Origin: DATMQA01 sp035566895
GTDB taxonomy: Bacteria > Verrucomicrobiota > Verrucomicrobiia > Limisphaerales > UBA8199
NCBI GenBank assembly: GCA_035566895.1
Contig: DATMQA010000097.1
Coordinates: 1-8,098 of the forward strand
Length of the DNA: 8,098 bases
Direction of reading: 5' to 3'
Of this stretch, positions 1-6,146 are shown piece by piece. How positions within the stretch are numbered: the stretch's first letter is position 1; the number at the start of each line of letters is the position of its first letter. The notes beneath the pieces were generated by a model. That model was not told the origin of the DNA and searched no databases. It saw nothing but the letters and a program-made list of their open reading frames with translations. Made by a program: the position numbers and the translations under genes.

Positions 1-45
1 GATCTGGTCTCGGCGCTGTTCGAGTTGAGAGAAAGAGTTACGCAT
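1..45 (-). CDS. 5' end of a leftward gene, product unknown (partial)
   Basis: On the minus strand an ATG at 45-43 opens a frame that stays open to the window edge and gives MRNSFSQLEQRRDQI. The first 15 residues are too few to name a family. The charged, glutamine-rich start resembles the opening helix of many small DNA-binding regulators, but that is only an impression. The main support is positional: a sigma-70-like promoter and a perfect palindrome lie directly upstream in the same orientation, as expected for a self-repressed regulator. There is no Shine-Dalgarno sequence, and the likely -10 box ends only 7 bases before the ATG, so the mRNA would be leaderless or the true start lies further left. 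The opposite strand also has an open frame here (1-123), so the call is tentative. Confidence 0.35.
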   Translation of the reverse strand, partial: MRNSFSQLEQRRDQI

Positions 46-52
46 AAGGTGT

Positions 53-80
53 ATTGTATCTCTATAGATACAACAAGCAA
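53..80 (-). promoter_or_regulatory. candidate sigma-70 promoter of the leftward gene
   Basis: Read on the minus strand, TTGCTT (80-75) and TACAAT (58-53) are separated by 16 bases. TACAAT differs from the consensus -10 box at one position and TTGCTT from the -35 box at two. The palindrome at 54-73 covers the -10 box and most of the spacer, so a protein bound there would block RNA polymerase. Confidence 0.35.
54..73. promoter_or_regulatory. palindromic operator-like site
   Basis: Perfect 8-base arms, TTGTATCT (54-61) and AGATACAA (66-73), flank a CTAT spacer. The site is AT-rich and not followed by a T-run in either direction that would suggest a terminator. It lies over a candidate leftward promoter, the usual arrangement for a dimeric repressor's operator. 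The regulator is not identifiable from sequence; the leftward gene at the window edge is an obvious candidate. It could also influence gatA, whose start is about 140 bases to the right. Confidence 0.4.
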
Positions 81-214
81 GCAAAAAAATAACCAACGGA
101 GGCCTGGTTTCCAGTTTCGGTGACTTTGCCGTCTCACACCCCGCTTGCCTTTTGGGCGGGCCTCGGCCACTGTGTCCGGCGCGTTGCAACCGCATTGCGT
201 ACCGCGGACTAATC

Positions 215-1765
215 ATGCTGAATGAATTGACCATCGCTGAGCTGGTGTCAAAGCTGGCCAAACGGGAAGCGACCTCACGAGCCGTCACGCAGGCCTGTAT
301 CGACCAAATCCAGAGGGTCGATAGTCGGATTCGGGCCTTTCTCAGCTACGATATTCCGGACGCCCTCGCGCAAGCCGATGCCGCCGACAAAGCGCTGGCG
401 GCGGGCGAAACCCACGGCCAAAAACCGCTGCTCGGAGTGCCGATTGCGATCAAGGATGTCATCGCAGTGAAAGGCCAGCCGCTCAATTGCGGTTCGAAGG
501 TTCTAGGTAAGTTCATTTCGCCCTACGACGCGACGGTGATTCAGAAATTGAAGGCGGCCGGGGCGGTCGTCTTTGGGCGGCTGAACATGGACGAGTTTGC
601 GATGGGCAGCTCGACGGAGAACTCCGCTTTCCAAATAACGCGCAACCCATGGGACACCTCGCGGATTCCGGGCGGTTCGTCTGGCGGCTCGGCGGCGGCG
701 GTGGTGGCGGACGAATGCCTGGCCGCGCTCGGCTCCGACACCGGCGGTTCGATTCGCCAGCCGGCCGCGTTGTGCGGCTGCGTTGGGCTTAAGCCCTCTT
801 ACGGCCGGGTATCGCGCTATGGGCTAGTGGCGTATGCATCGTCGCTGGACCAGATCGGATGCTTTGGCAAAACGGTACGTGACACGGCGACCTTGCTGGA
901 GGTTTTGAGCGGCGTGGACCACTGCGATTCGACGAGCGTACCGCACCCAGTGCCCCATTACGCTGCCGGCCTGACCAGCGACATCAAGGGTCTCAAGGTC
1001 GGGTTGCCCAAAGAATACATGGTAGGCGGCATGGAGACCGAGGTGAAGCAGGCGGTGGACGCGGCCCTGAAGCAGATCGACAAAATGGGCGCGGAGGTTA
1101 TCGAAATCTCTTTGCCGCACACCGATTATGCGATTGCGACCTACTACATCGTCGCTACTGCTGAGGCGAGCGCCAACCTGGCGCGTTTCGATGGGATTCG
1201 CTACGGCGCACGGGTCGAAGGCACCGACCCGATCGAGCTTTACAGCAAAACGCGCGGTGCGGGGTTCGGCGCAGAAGTGAAGCGGCGCATCATCCTGGGC
1301 ACCTACGTCCTCAGCAGCGGCTACTATGACGCGTATTACTTGCGCGCCCAAAAGGTCCGCACGCTCATTCGCAACGATTTTCTGGAGGCGTTCGAGAAAG
1401 TGGATGCCGTCGTCACACCGACTTCACCCATCGCGGCGTGCAAAATCGGCGAGAAGATCGATGATCCCTTGCAGATGTACCTGATGGACATCTTCACCAT
1501 CTCGGCGAACCTCGCGGGCATCTGCGGCATCAGCGTGCCGTGCGGGTTTACGGGAGAGTCCAAAGTCCAAAGTCCAAGGTCCAAAGTCCAAGGTCAGGAG
1601 GCGGGAGTGGCTGAGCTAACGCTGAGGCTGCCGATTGGACTGCAGTTGCTGGGCAAACCGTTCGGCGAAGAAACGATTTTGAGAGTGGCGCATGCGTATG
1701 AACGGTCGACGGAGTGGCATAGGGAAAAGCCGCAAATTGGTGATGGCGTTAAATCGGCTAAATAA
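215..1765 (+). CDS. gatA: Asp-tRNA(Asn)/Glu-tRNA(Gln) amidotransferase subunit A
   Basis: GatA is the glutaminase subunit of the cytoplasmic GatCAB complex. It frees ammonia from glutamine or asparagine, and GatB uses it to convert mischarged Glu-tRNA(Gln) or Asp-tRNA(Asn) to the correct aminoacyl-tRNA. The 516-residue product shows the amidase signature: catalytic Lys80 in GVPIAIKD, cis-Ser155 in PGGSSGGSAA and nucleophile Ser179 in GSDTGGSIRQPAA, spaced as in the Ser-cisSer-Lys triad of known GatA. Start: ATG 215 gives the standard MLNELTIAEL opening; the frame extends upstream to a TTG at 152, but those 21 residues look non-native. No strong Shine-Dalgarno precedes ATG 215. Oddity: between GF and LPIGLQLLG, where the family usually has a few residues, there are about 26, partly encoded by a 7-base tandem repeat. 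gatC and gatB are not adjacent. The gene converges on the pseudopilin gene with 21 bases between them. Confidence 0.95.
   Translation: MLNELTIAELVSKLAKREATSRAVTQACIDQIQRVDSRIRAFLSYDIPDALAQADAADKALAAGETHGQKPLLGVPIAIKDVIAVKGQPLNCGSKVLGKFISPYDATVIQKLKAAGAVVFGRLNMDEFAMGSSTENSAFQITRNPWDTSRIPGGSSGGSAAAVVADECLAALGSDTGGSIRQPAALCGCVGLKPSYGRVSRYGLVAYASSLDQIGCFGKTVRDTATLLEVLSGVDHCDSTSVPHPVPHYAAGLTSDIKGLKVGLPKEYMVGGMETEVKQAVDAALKQIDKMGAEVIEISLPHTDYAIATYYIVATAEASANLARFDGIRYGARVEGTDPIELYSKTRGAGFGAEVKRRIILGTYVLSSGYYDAYYLRAQKVRTLIRNDFLEAFEKVDAVVTPTSPIAACKIGEKIDDPLQMYLMDIFTISANLAGICGISVPCGFTGESKVQSPRSKVQGQEAGVAELTLRLPIGLQLLGKPFGEETILRVAHAYERSTEWHREKPQIGDGVKSAK
1557..1595 (+). repeat. 7-base tandem repeat (AGTCCAA-type) inside gatA
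   Basis: About 5.5 head-to-tail units of AGTCCAA or GGTCCAA run through the C-terminal part of gatA. They encode SKVQSPRSKVQG from residue 449 on. Because 7 is not a multiple of 3, three units are needed to return to the same frame, so the peptide has a 7-residue period (SKVQSPR then SKVQ). The repeat sits in a surface-loop position just before the conserved LPIGLQLLG and does not break the frame. I recall similar GTCCAAA arrays scattered in Verrucomicrobia-type genomes, but could not check this. Confidence 0.85.
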
Positions 1766-1786
1766 TTAAGAGGGTTAACTGGGCAG

Positions 1787-2437
1787 TCAGGGTATCGCCA
1801 GGAGGTTCGTCGCCACACCGGTGCGCTGCAGGGCCTTGCGCAAAGCGGCGGTGGTGAGTTGGATGACCGAGCCATCAGGGAAGGAAACGTACCCGCAGTC
1901 AGAGTGGAGTTCCTTCGTCCAACTCACAAGCTGGCCTGCACTGAGTTTCATAATGCCTCCTGTGTTTCCTATCCCGTTTGACAGACTGCGATCCCCTGAC
2001 AGGAAAATCGCGGCGTTGGTGGGGACCGCTTCGAGGCCGACAAAATAACTCAACGTGCTGTTGTTGAAATCGGAGTCAAAGCTAATGGCAGGACCTCGCT
2101 TTGTGTCGGCTGGGCAGAGGAGGATCTTTGGCGTGCTCAGTTCGTTAGACATCACCCGAAAGTGAACAAACGCATTTCCTCCGGCCACAAATTCCAGGGT
2201 GCCGCCCTCATTGGTGGAGACTTGCATCGGGTACCTGTCATTGTTGTCGTTGGCCCAAACCTTGAAGCAAATCGAGATTTGTTTCTGATTGCTCAGACAG
2301 CGCGAATGCGAGGGAGAACGGTGTGAACGCGCCAGAGGTGGCAATAGCACCAGTGCCAATATGGCCAGGACGCCCATCACAATCAGCAGTTCCGGAACCG
2401 TGAGCGCCGCAACTTTCTGGCAACCGCGCCGCCTCAT
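1787..2437 (-). CDS. prepilin-like (pseudopilin) protein with H-X9-DG motif
   Basis: A 216-residue protein with a type IV prepilin/type II secretion pseudopilin N-terminus. It has a short basic leader (MRRRGCQKVAA), then LTVPELLIVMGVLAILALVL, a hydrophobic helix with the conserved Glu at mature position +5 (Glu16). It should be cleaved by a prepilin peptidase and anchored in the inner membrane. The usual Gly at -1 is replaced by Ala. The soluble domain contains CLSNQKQI, LLCPAD and, near the C-terminus, His178 followed by nine residues and Asp188-Gly189. This is the H-X9-DG signature of the abundant pseudopilin-like family of Planctomycetes, Verrucomicrobia and Lentisphaerae, whose exact function is unknown. 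I chose ATG 2437 over GTG 2458 because it gives the more typical short leader. It stands alone, divergent from ridA, with no secretion genes nearby. Confidence 0.85.
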   Translation of the reverse strand: MRRRGCQKVAALTVPELLIVMGVLAILALVLLPPLARSHRSPSHSRCLSNQKQISICFKVWANDNNDRYPMQVSTNEGGTLEFVAGGNAFVHFRVMSNELSTPKILLCPADTKRGPAISFDSDFNNSTLSYFVGLEAVPTNAAIFLSGDRSLSNGIGNTGGIMKLSAGQLVSWTKELHSDCGYVSFPDGSVIQLTTAALRKALQRTGVATNLLAIP

Positions 2438-2444
2438 GCTTGCG

Positions 2445-2472
2445 ACTCTAAGCCGCACGAAGGCTACGTCAA
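2445..2472 (-). promoter_or_regulatory. candidate promoter of the pseudopilin gene
   Basis: On the minus strand TTGACG (2472-2467) and TAGAGT (2450-2445) are separated by 16 bases. The -35 is one mismatch from consensus, the -10 two. The -10 box ends 7 bases before ATG 2437, so transcription would begin at or near the start codon, giving a leaderless message. This fits the lack of a Shine-Dalgarno. Chance similarity cannot be excluded. Confidence 0.25.
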
Positions 2473-2512
2473 TGCAGAACTACGCCAGGCGCGCCAAGGC
2501 AGACACCCCTTC

Positions 2513-2540
2513 TTGACCCAGCGGACCCATAGGGTACCAT
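2513..2540 (+). promoter_or_regulatory. candidate promoter of the ridA operon
   Basis: TTGACC (2513-2518) and TACCAT (2535-2540) are separated by 16 bases, with the -10 box about 39 bases before the ridA start. It lies in the 142-base gap between divergent genes, where a promoter is expected. The -10 match is moderate (two mismatches). Nothing else clear was seen in this gap apart from the pseudopilin promoter candidate. Confidence 0.35.
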
Positions 2541-2579
2541 CCCCGAGAAACGAAATTATCGACTAAGCGTTCCAAAAGT

Positions 2580-2963
2580 ATGCCTAAGAAAATTGTTATC
2601 AAACCGGCCGGATCGGCCCCGGCGGTCGGACCGTACAACCATGCCGTACGCATCGGCGATTTGCTCTTCTGCGCGGGCCAGATTCCGATTGAACCCGCTA
2701 CAAGCAACCTGGTCGCAGGCGATATCAAAGCGCAAACGGAACGCGTGCTGCAGAACGTCAAAGCCATCCTGGACGACCAGAAGCTGACGTTTGCCAATGT
2801 TGTGAAGAGCACGGTCTTTCTGACGAACCTGGCGGACTTCGCCGCGATGAACGAGGTTTACGCGAAGCACTTCACTACGGATTATCCGGCGCGCTCGACG
2901 ATACAAGTTGCCGCGCTGCCCAAAGGGGCCAACGTAGAAATCGAAGTTGTCGCGCATTTTTAA
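2580..2963 (+). CDS. ridA: RidA family reactive enamine/imine deaminase
   Basis: RidA hydrolyses reactive enamines and imines such as 2-aminoacrylate, released by pyridoxal-phosphate enzymes like serine/threonine dehydratase, to stable keto acids and ammonia. It protects PLP enzymes from attack and acts as a cytoplasmic trimer. The 127-residue length is typical. Family signatures are GPYNHAV (17-23), CAGQIPIEP (31-39), LTNLADFAAMNEVY (81-94) and PARSTIQVAALPKGANVEIE. Arg105, which binds the substrate carboxylate, and Glu120 fall at the same numbers as in E. coli RidA. The Ser often found before GQIP is Ala here, a common variation. ATG 2580 is the only sensible start; no strong Shine-Dalgarno precedes it. 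It is first in an apparent three-gene operon, 21 bases before the next start. Confidence 0.93.
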   Translation: MPKKIVIKPAGSAPAVGPYNHAVRIGDLLFCAGQIPIEPATSNLVAGDIKAQTERVLQNVKAILDDQKLTFANVVKSTVFLTNLADFAAMNEVYAKHFTTDYPARSTIQVAALPKGANVEIEVVAHF

Positions 2964-2971
2964 ACGCGCGC

Positions 2972-2977
2972 GGAGGG
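2972..2977 (+). promoter_or_regulatory. ribosome binding site of the MGMT-like gene
   Basis: GGAGGG lies 7 bases before ATG 2985. It is one of the few strong Shine-Dalgarno sequences in the window and fixes the start of the second operon gene. Confidence 0.7.
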
Positions 2978-2984
2978 CATCCTC

Positions 2985-3461
2985 ATGAAAACGAAGAAGA
3001 CCTGGGGCGAGAAACTAGCCGATAGCAAGGGTCTGCCGAAGGTCGGCAAAGTGGCGGGCAAGATGAGCCGGCGCTGGGGGGAAGGGACGATGGTAATCCC
3101 TGCGCCGCTGGAGGTGGATGGATTGATGAAACAGGTGCCCAGGGGAAAGCTCGTCACGATCAATGAGCTACGGGCAGCTTTGGCCGCGAAGCACAAAGTG
3201 ACCTTCGCATGTCCGATGACCACGGGAATTTTTTCATGGATTGCGGCGCATGCGGCCAATGAGGCCGAAACCGCCGGAGGCAGGGGGATTACGCCTTATT
3301 GGCGCACTTTGAAGACCGGCGGGGAATTGAATCCAAAGTATCCCGGCGGTGTGGAGGGTTTAGCGGAGCGGTTGAAGGCCGAAGGGCACAAGATTGTGCG
3401 CAGGGGCAAGCGGTCTCTAGTGGCAGATTACGAAAGGGCCCTGTTCCACCGGTTAGTCTGA
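2985..3461 (+). CDS. MGMT/ATL-like protein lacking the acceptor cysteine
   Basis: A 158-residue protein related to the C-terminal DNA-binding domain of O6-alkylguanine-DNA alkyltransferases (MGMT/Ogt). VPRGKLVTINELRAALA (51-67) matches the helix-turn-helix entry of that fold, and ITPYWRTLKTGGELNPKYPGG aligns with the active-site segment IPCHRV. There the motif reads Pro104-Tyr105-Trp106-Arg107, so the alkyl-accepting Cys is replaced by Tyr. The protein cannot repair by the classical transfer; alkyltransferase-like (ATL) proteins, which have Trp at that site, instead bind alkylguanine and hand it to nucleotide excision repair. A similar role here is inference. The N-terminal basic segment (KTWGEKLADSKGLPKV) and GTMVIPAP are typical of a subfamily annotated only as MGMT family protein. 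It has one other Cys (Cys76), not in the motif. Strong Shine-Dalgarno; 9 bases before rmuC. Confidence 0.8.
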   Translation: MKTKKTWGEKLADSKGLPKVGKVAGKMSRRWGEGTMVIPAPLEVDGLMKQVPRGKLVTINELRAALAAKHKVTFACPMTTGIFSWIAAHAANEAETAGGRGITPYWRTLKTGGELNPKYPGGVEGLAERLKAEGHKIVRRGKRSLVADYERALFHRLV

Positions 3462-3470
3462 GGCTGCGCG

Positions 3471-4832
3471 ATGTCTCCCCTGGCCTATATTCTAGCGGGA
3501 ATTCTCGTCGGCATCGTCGTTGGGTGGCTGTTGCGAGCCTTGCGCCACCCCCCACTCGCGGACAACCGGCTGGAGGCTGAATTTCGTCAACAACTGGCCC
3601 AGCGTGAAGTTGAGCTGAGCGGCCTGCGTTCGCAATTGACAGAGGCTACCAACGCGCGGGCGGCGGCGGAAGCGGGATGCGCCGCAGCAGGGCGACTGGT
3701 GGCGGACCAGCGCGAGATCCACGGCCGGACGATACGCGAGGCAAAGGAGGCACAGGAGGAAGCCTTGGCGGATTTGCGGGAGGCTTTTCGGGCGCTTAGC
3801 GCCGAGGCTCTGAAGCAGACCGCGCCGGAGTTTTTGCGGCTGGCGGAGCAGAATTTCGGAAAATTGCAGGCGGCGGCCAAAGGCGAGCTCGCGGAACGAC
3901 AGGAGGCGATTAAGACGCTGGTCGAACCGCTGAAGCAACAATTGGAAACCTATCAGCAGCGGCTGCAGCAAGCGGAGAACGCTCAAGCCACCGCACTGGG
4001 CGAGGTGAAGAAACAGCTTGAGACGCTTGGGCAGCAGAGCCTGACCCTGGCACAGGAGACACTGCAGTTCCGCATTGTGCTGAAGTCCAACCAGGCCCGC
4101 GGACGTTGGGGGGAGGAAACGTTGCGGCGGGTGGTCGAGGCTGCAGGGATGAGCGCCCACTGTGACTTCAGCGAACAGACCCAAGCCGGCGATGGCAAGC
4201 CGGATCTCGTAGTGAAATTGCCAGGCGAGCGCCTGATCATCGTGGATGCGAAGGTCCCGGACCTGGATTTTCTCAGCGCGATGGAATCGGCCGACCCAAC
4301 CAACCGCGCGGAGTCCCTGGTCGCGCATGCGGCCAAGCTCAAAGCCACGATCAAAGCCCTGGCCGACCGCGATTACCCTGCCCAGTTTCCAAATGCCCTG
4401 GACCACGTGGTGCTTTTCCTGCCGGCGGAGTCGCTGTTCAGTGCGGCACTGGAAGGCGATCGAGACTTAATTATTTGGGCGGCCAGCAAACGCATCTTGC
4501 TGGCCACGCCGGCTTCACTCATCGCGCTTTTGCGTTCGGTCAGCGTGAGCTGGCAGCAACATGCGCAAACCGAGAATGCGCAAAAGATCGGCGAGGCCGC
4601 CCAGGAACTCTACGCGCGAGTCTCAAAGTTTTCCGAACATTTCAAGCGCATACGAGCAGGACTTGAGGGAGCGAATGCTGCGTTCAATGATGCGGTAGGT
4701 AGCTATGAGCGGATGGTGCGGCCGAGCGGCGAGAGATTGGTAAAGCTCTCCGCCGGGGTGCCCGGCAAAGAACTGGGGGAAATCGAGCCGGTTAAAAGCG
4801 CGCTGCGGTTGCCGGCCAACGGACAGGATTAA
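3471..4832 (+). CDS. rmuC: DNA recombination protein RmuC
   Basis: RmuC is a membrane-anchored, coiled-coil protein with a predicted PD-(D/E)XK nuclease-like domain; in E. coli its loss raises the rate of inversions at short inverted repeats. The 453-residue product has the standard order: an N-terminal membrane helix (about 4-22, YILAGILVGIVVGWLL), a long Ala/Glu/Gln-rich coiled coil (about 30-195), then the RmuC domain (about 200-425). Domain hallmarks are SNQARGRWGEETL (206-218), KPDLVVKLPG (243-252), IIVDAKVP (256-263, Asp259 and Lys261), LFLPAES (315-321) and LLATPASLIALLRSV (343-357). Asp245, Asp259 and Lys261 are the likely nuclease-type residues. The start ATG 3471 has a GAGG 7 bases upstream and follows the MGMT-like stop by 9 bases, so it is probably cotranscribed with ridA. 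It ends 32 bases before the convergent kinase gene; no terminator hairpin was seen there. Confidence 0.93.
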   Translation: MSPLAYILAGILVGIVVGWLLRALRHPPLADNRLEAEFRQQLAQREVELSGLRSQLTEATNARAAAEAGCAAAGRLVADQREIHGRTIREAKEAQEEALADLREAFRALSAEALKQTAPEFLRLAEQNFGKLQAAAKGELAERQEAIKTLVEPLKQQLETYQQRLQQAENAQATALGEVKKQLETLGQQSLTLAQETLQFRIVLKSNQARGRWGEETLRRVVEAAGMSAHCDFSEQTQAGDGKPDLVVKLPGERLIIVDAKVPDLDFLSAMESADPTNRAESLVAHAAKLKATIKALADRDYPAQFPNALDHVVLFLPAESLFSAALEGDRDLIIWAASKRILLATPASLIALLRSVSVSWQQHAQTENAQKIGEAAQELYARVSKFSEHFKRIRAGLEGANAAFNDAVGSYERMVRPSGERLVKLSAGVPGKELGEIEPVKSALRLPANGQD

Positions 4833-4864
4833 GGTAAAAATGACTGGCGAGGTTTGCGAAGCTT

Positions 4865-5971
4865 TCAGAGCCGGTCCACGTGCTTCTGCATGGCCTCTTC
4901 CTGCCGTTCGATGGACTCAACCAGTTTGAATTGTGTCCGACAGCGATCGAGGTTATGGGCCGGGCGATGGATGCGAAAGTAGGAATCGCCGCTGAGGTAA
5001 TCGGTCAGAAAGCGAAGGCCGATTTCAAAGGTGATTAACTTGCCGGAGAAGGCGATATGGGATTTCTCCGCTTTGGTGAGGAATTGTCCGGCGGTCGCAA
5101 GATAACCCTCGGCCAGCTTCTTGAACATCGGCATCTGCATTTTGACCTTTGAGAGGTCGGGCTCGTCTTCCAAAGTAGGACTCGTGGTGGTTCGAACCAT
5201 GTCGCCAAAGTCGTAGAGCGCGCAGCCCGGCATAACGGTGTCCAGGTCCACAATGCACATGGCCTCGCCGGTCAGGACATCGAGCATCACATTATTGAAC
5301 TTGGTGTCGTTATGGGTGATGCGCTCGGGGATCTTGCCCTTGGCCATGGCATTCAGGATGACATCGACCACTGGCTCGTGTTTGAAGGCAAAATCGAGTT
5401 CCCCTTTGGCGTCTTTGGCGCGGTTATAATGGTCGTTCTTGAGAGCCTGTTGGAGGGCGCCGAAGCGTTTGCGGCTGTGATGAAAGTCCGGGATGGTTTC
5501 GAAGAGGCGGTCGCCCGGCAGGTCCACCAGCAGATGCTGGAATTCGCCGAAGGCGCGGCCAGCCTGGTAAGCCTGCTGAGGCGATTGAACGGCTTCGTAG
5601 GTTTCCACACCTTCAACAAAAACGAACGTCCGCCAAACCTCACTGTCGCCGTTTTGGTAATAGGAATTCCCGTCGCGGGTGGGGATGACGATCAGCGAAC
5701 GCCGGGTGAGATCGCGGACCCCGCGGGCTTCGAGTTTCTTGCGGATGTGCATCGTAACGCGCATCACGTTTTTCATGACCGAGGCCGGGTTTTTAAAGAC
5801 GCTCTTGTTGATCTTCTGATGGATGTAACGAACACGGGTGCCACCCTGGTCGTAAGTGGCGGTGTAGGTTTCGTTAATGTGACCGATTTTGAGCGTCTCG
5901 GCGTGGAGGATTTCGCCGTAGATTTGGAACTTTTTGGAGATATCCTGGAGTTGCTTTTCCTGATAGGCCAT
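4865..5971 (-). CDS. phosphotransferase-fold sugar kinase, N-acetylhexosamine 1-kinase-like
   Basis: A 368-residue kinase of the aminoglycoside phosphotransferase/choline kinase superfamily. It resembles NahK, which phosphorylates GlcNAc or GalNAc at C1 with ATP. Visible features are GHINETY (30-36, nucleotide-loop region), RYIHQKINKSVFKNP (48-62), the catalytic loop THNDTKFNNVMLD (219-231, with Asp222 as base and Asn226), the metal-binding VDLDTVMPG (241-249, Asp242 and Asp244), and YDFGDMVR (253-260). HNDTK, VMPG and YDFGD are what point to the NahK branch rather than to antibiotic resistance. The product would feed amino-sugar salvage from mucin-, chitin- or peptidoglycan-derived sugars, but no other sugar genes are nearby and the substrate is not proven. 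ATG 5971 gives a sensible N-terminus; the Shine-Dalgarno is weak. It converges on rmuC and is divergent from the primase-helicase. Confidence 0.85.
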   Translation of the reverse strand: MAYQEKQLQDISKKFQIYGEILHAETLKIGHINETYTATYDQGGTRVRYIHQKINKSVFKNPASVMKNVMRVTMHIRKKLEARGVRDLTRRSLIVIPTRDGNSYYQNGDSEVWRTFVFVEGVETYEAVQSPQQAYQAGRAFGEFQHLLVDLPGDRLFETIPDFHHSRKRFGALQQALKNDHYNRAKDAKGELDFAFKHEPVVDVILNAMAKGKIPERITHNDTKFNNVMLDVLTGEAMCIVDLDTVMPGCALYDFGDMVRTTTSPTLEDEPDLSKVKMQMPMFKKLAEGYLATAGQFLTKAEKSHIAFSGKLITFEIGLRFLTDYLSGDSYFRIHRPAHNLDRCRTQFKLVESIERQEEAMQKHVDRL

Positions 5972-6075
5972 AACTGATTTAGGTTCCGCTTATGGTGGGG
6001 ACTGAGGAGCAGGCTGGCAATCCGTATTTACACAGACTGGGACTTCTTCAACCTGAGATGAAACTGGAGCTTGCC

Positions 6076-6105
6076 TCGACAAGCCTTTAAAGTTTGGGTT
6101 AGGAT
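6076..6105 (+). promoter_or_regulatory. candidate promoter of the primase-helicase gene
   Basis: TCGACA (6076-6081) and TAGGAT (6100-6105) are separated by 18 bases, 41 bases before the GTG start. The -35 differs from consensus at one position and the -10 at two. It lies in the 175-base gap between divergent genes (5972-6146), which otherwise shows only two very short open frames and no clear hairpin. Confidence 0.3.
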
Positions 6106-6130
6106 TTCGTTGTGAATATGGATGATTCTC

Positions 6131-6140
6131 GGGGGAGGGA
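6131..6140 (+). promoter_or_regulatory. ribosome binding site deciding the GTG start at 6147
   Basis: A purine run, GGGGGAGGGA, ends 6 bases before GTG 6147. The frame has no ATG between its upstream stop (6123-6125) and the conserved core, so this site selects GTG 6147 over the next candidate, GTG 6168. Confidence 0.6.
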
Positions 6141-6146
6141 ACCCTG

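Noticed and set aside
1..123. Plus-strand open frame of 40 codons from the window edge, ending at TGA 121-123
   Set aside because: It could be the tail of an upstream gene, but it runs through the palindrome and an A-rich stretch and becomes compositionally non-coding; a divergent leftward gene explains the promoter and operator better. It remains possible.
140..160. CCCGC/GCGGG hairpin in the gatA leader
   Set aside because: A five-base stem with an 11-base loop is weak and common in GC-rich DNA; no riboswitch or terminator features accompany it.
152..214. N-terminal extension of GatA from TTG 152
   Set aside because: The 21 extra residues do not resemble GatA N-termini, no Shine-Dalgarno precedes the TTG, and ATG 215 gives the standard start.
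824..1351. 175-codon minus-strand frame
   Set aside because: It is antisense to conserved gatA sequence and has no family features.
3492..4406. 304-codon minus-strand frame
   Set aside because: It is a GC-driven shadow of rmuC; the plus strand carries the membrane helix, coiled coil and RmuC motifs.
5312..5977. 221-codon plus-strand frame
   Set aside because: It is antisense to the sugar kinase, whose catalytic motifs are on the minus strand.
5992..6090. 32-codon plus-strand frame upstream of the primase-helicase
   Set aside because: It has no Shine-Dalgarno, no similarity to the coiled coil found at the N-terminus of relatives, and it overlaps the candidate promoter region.
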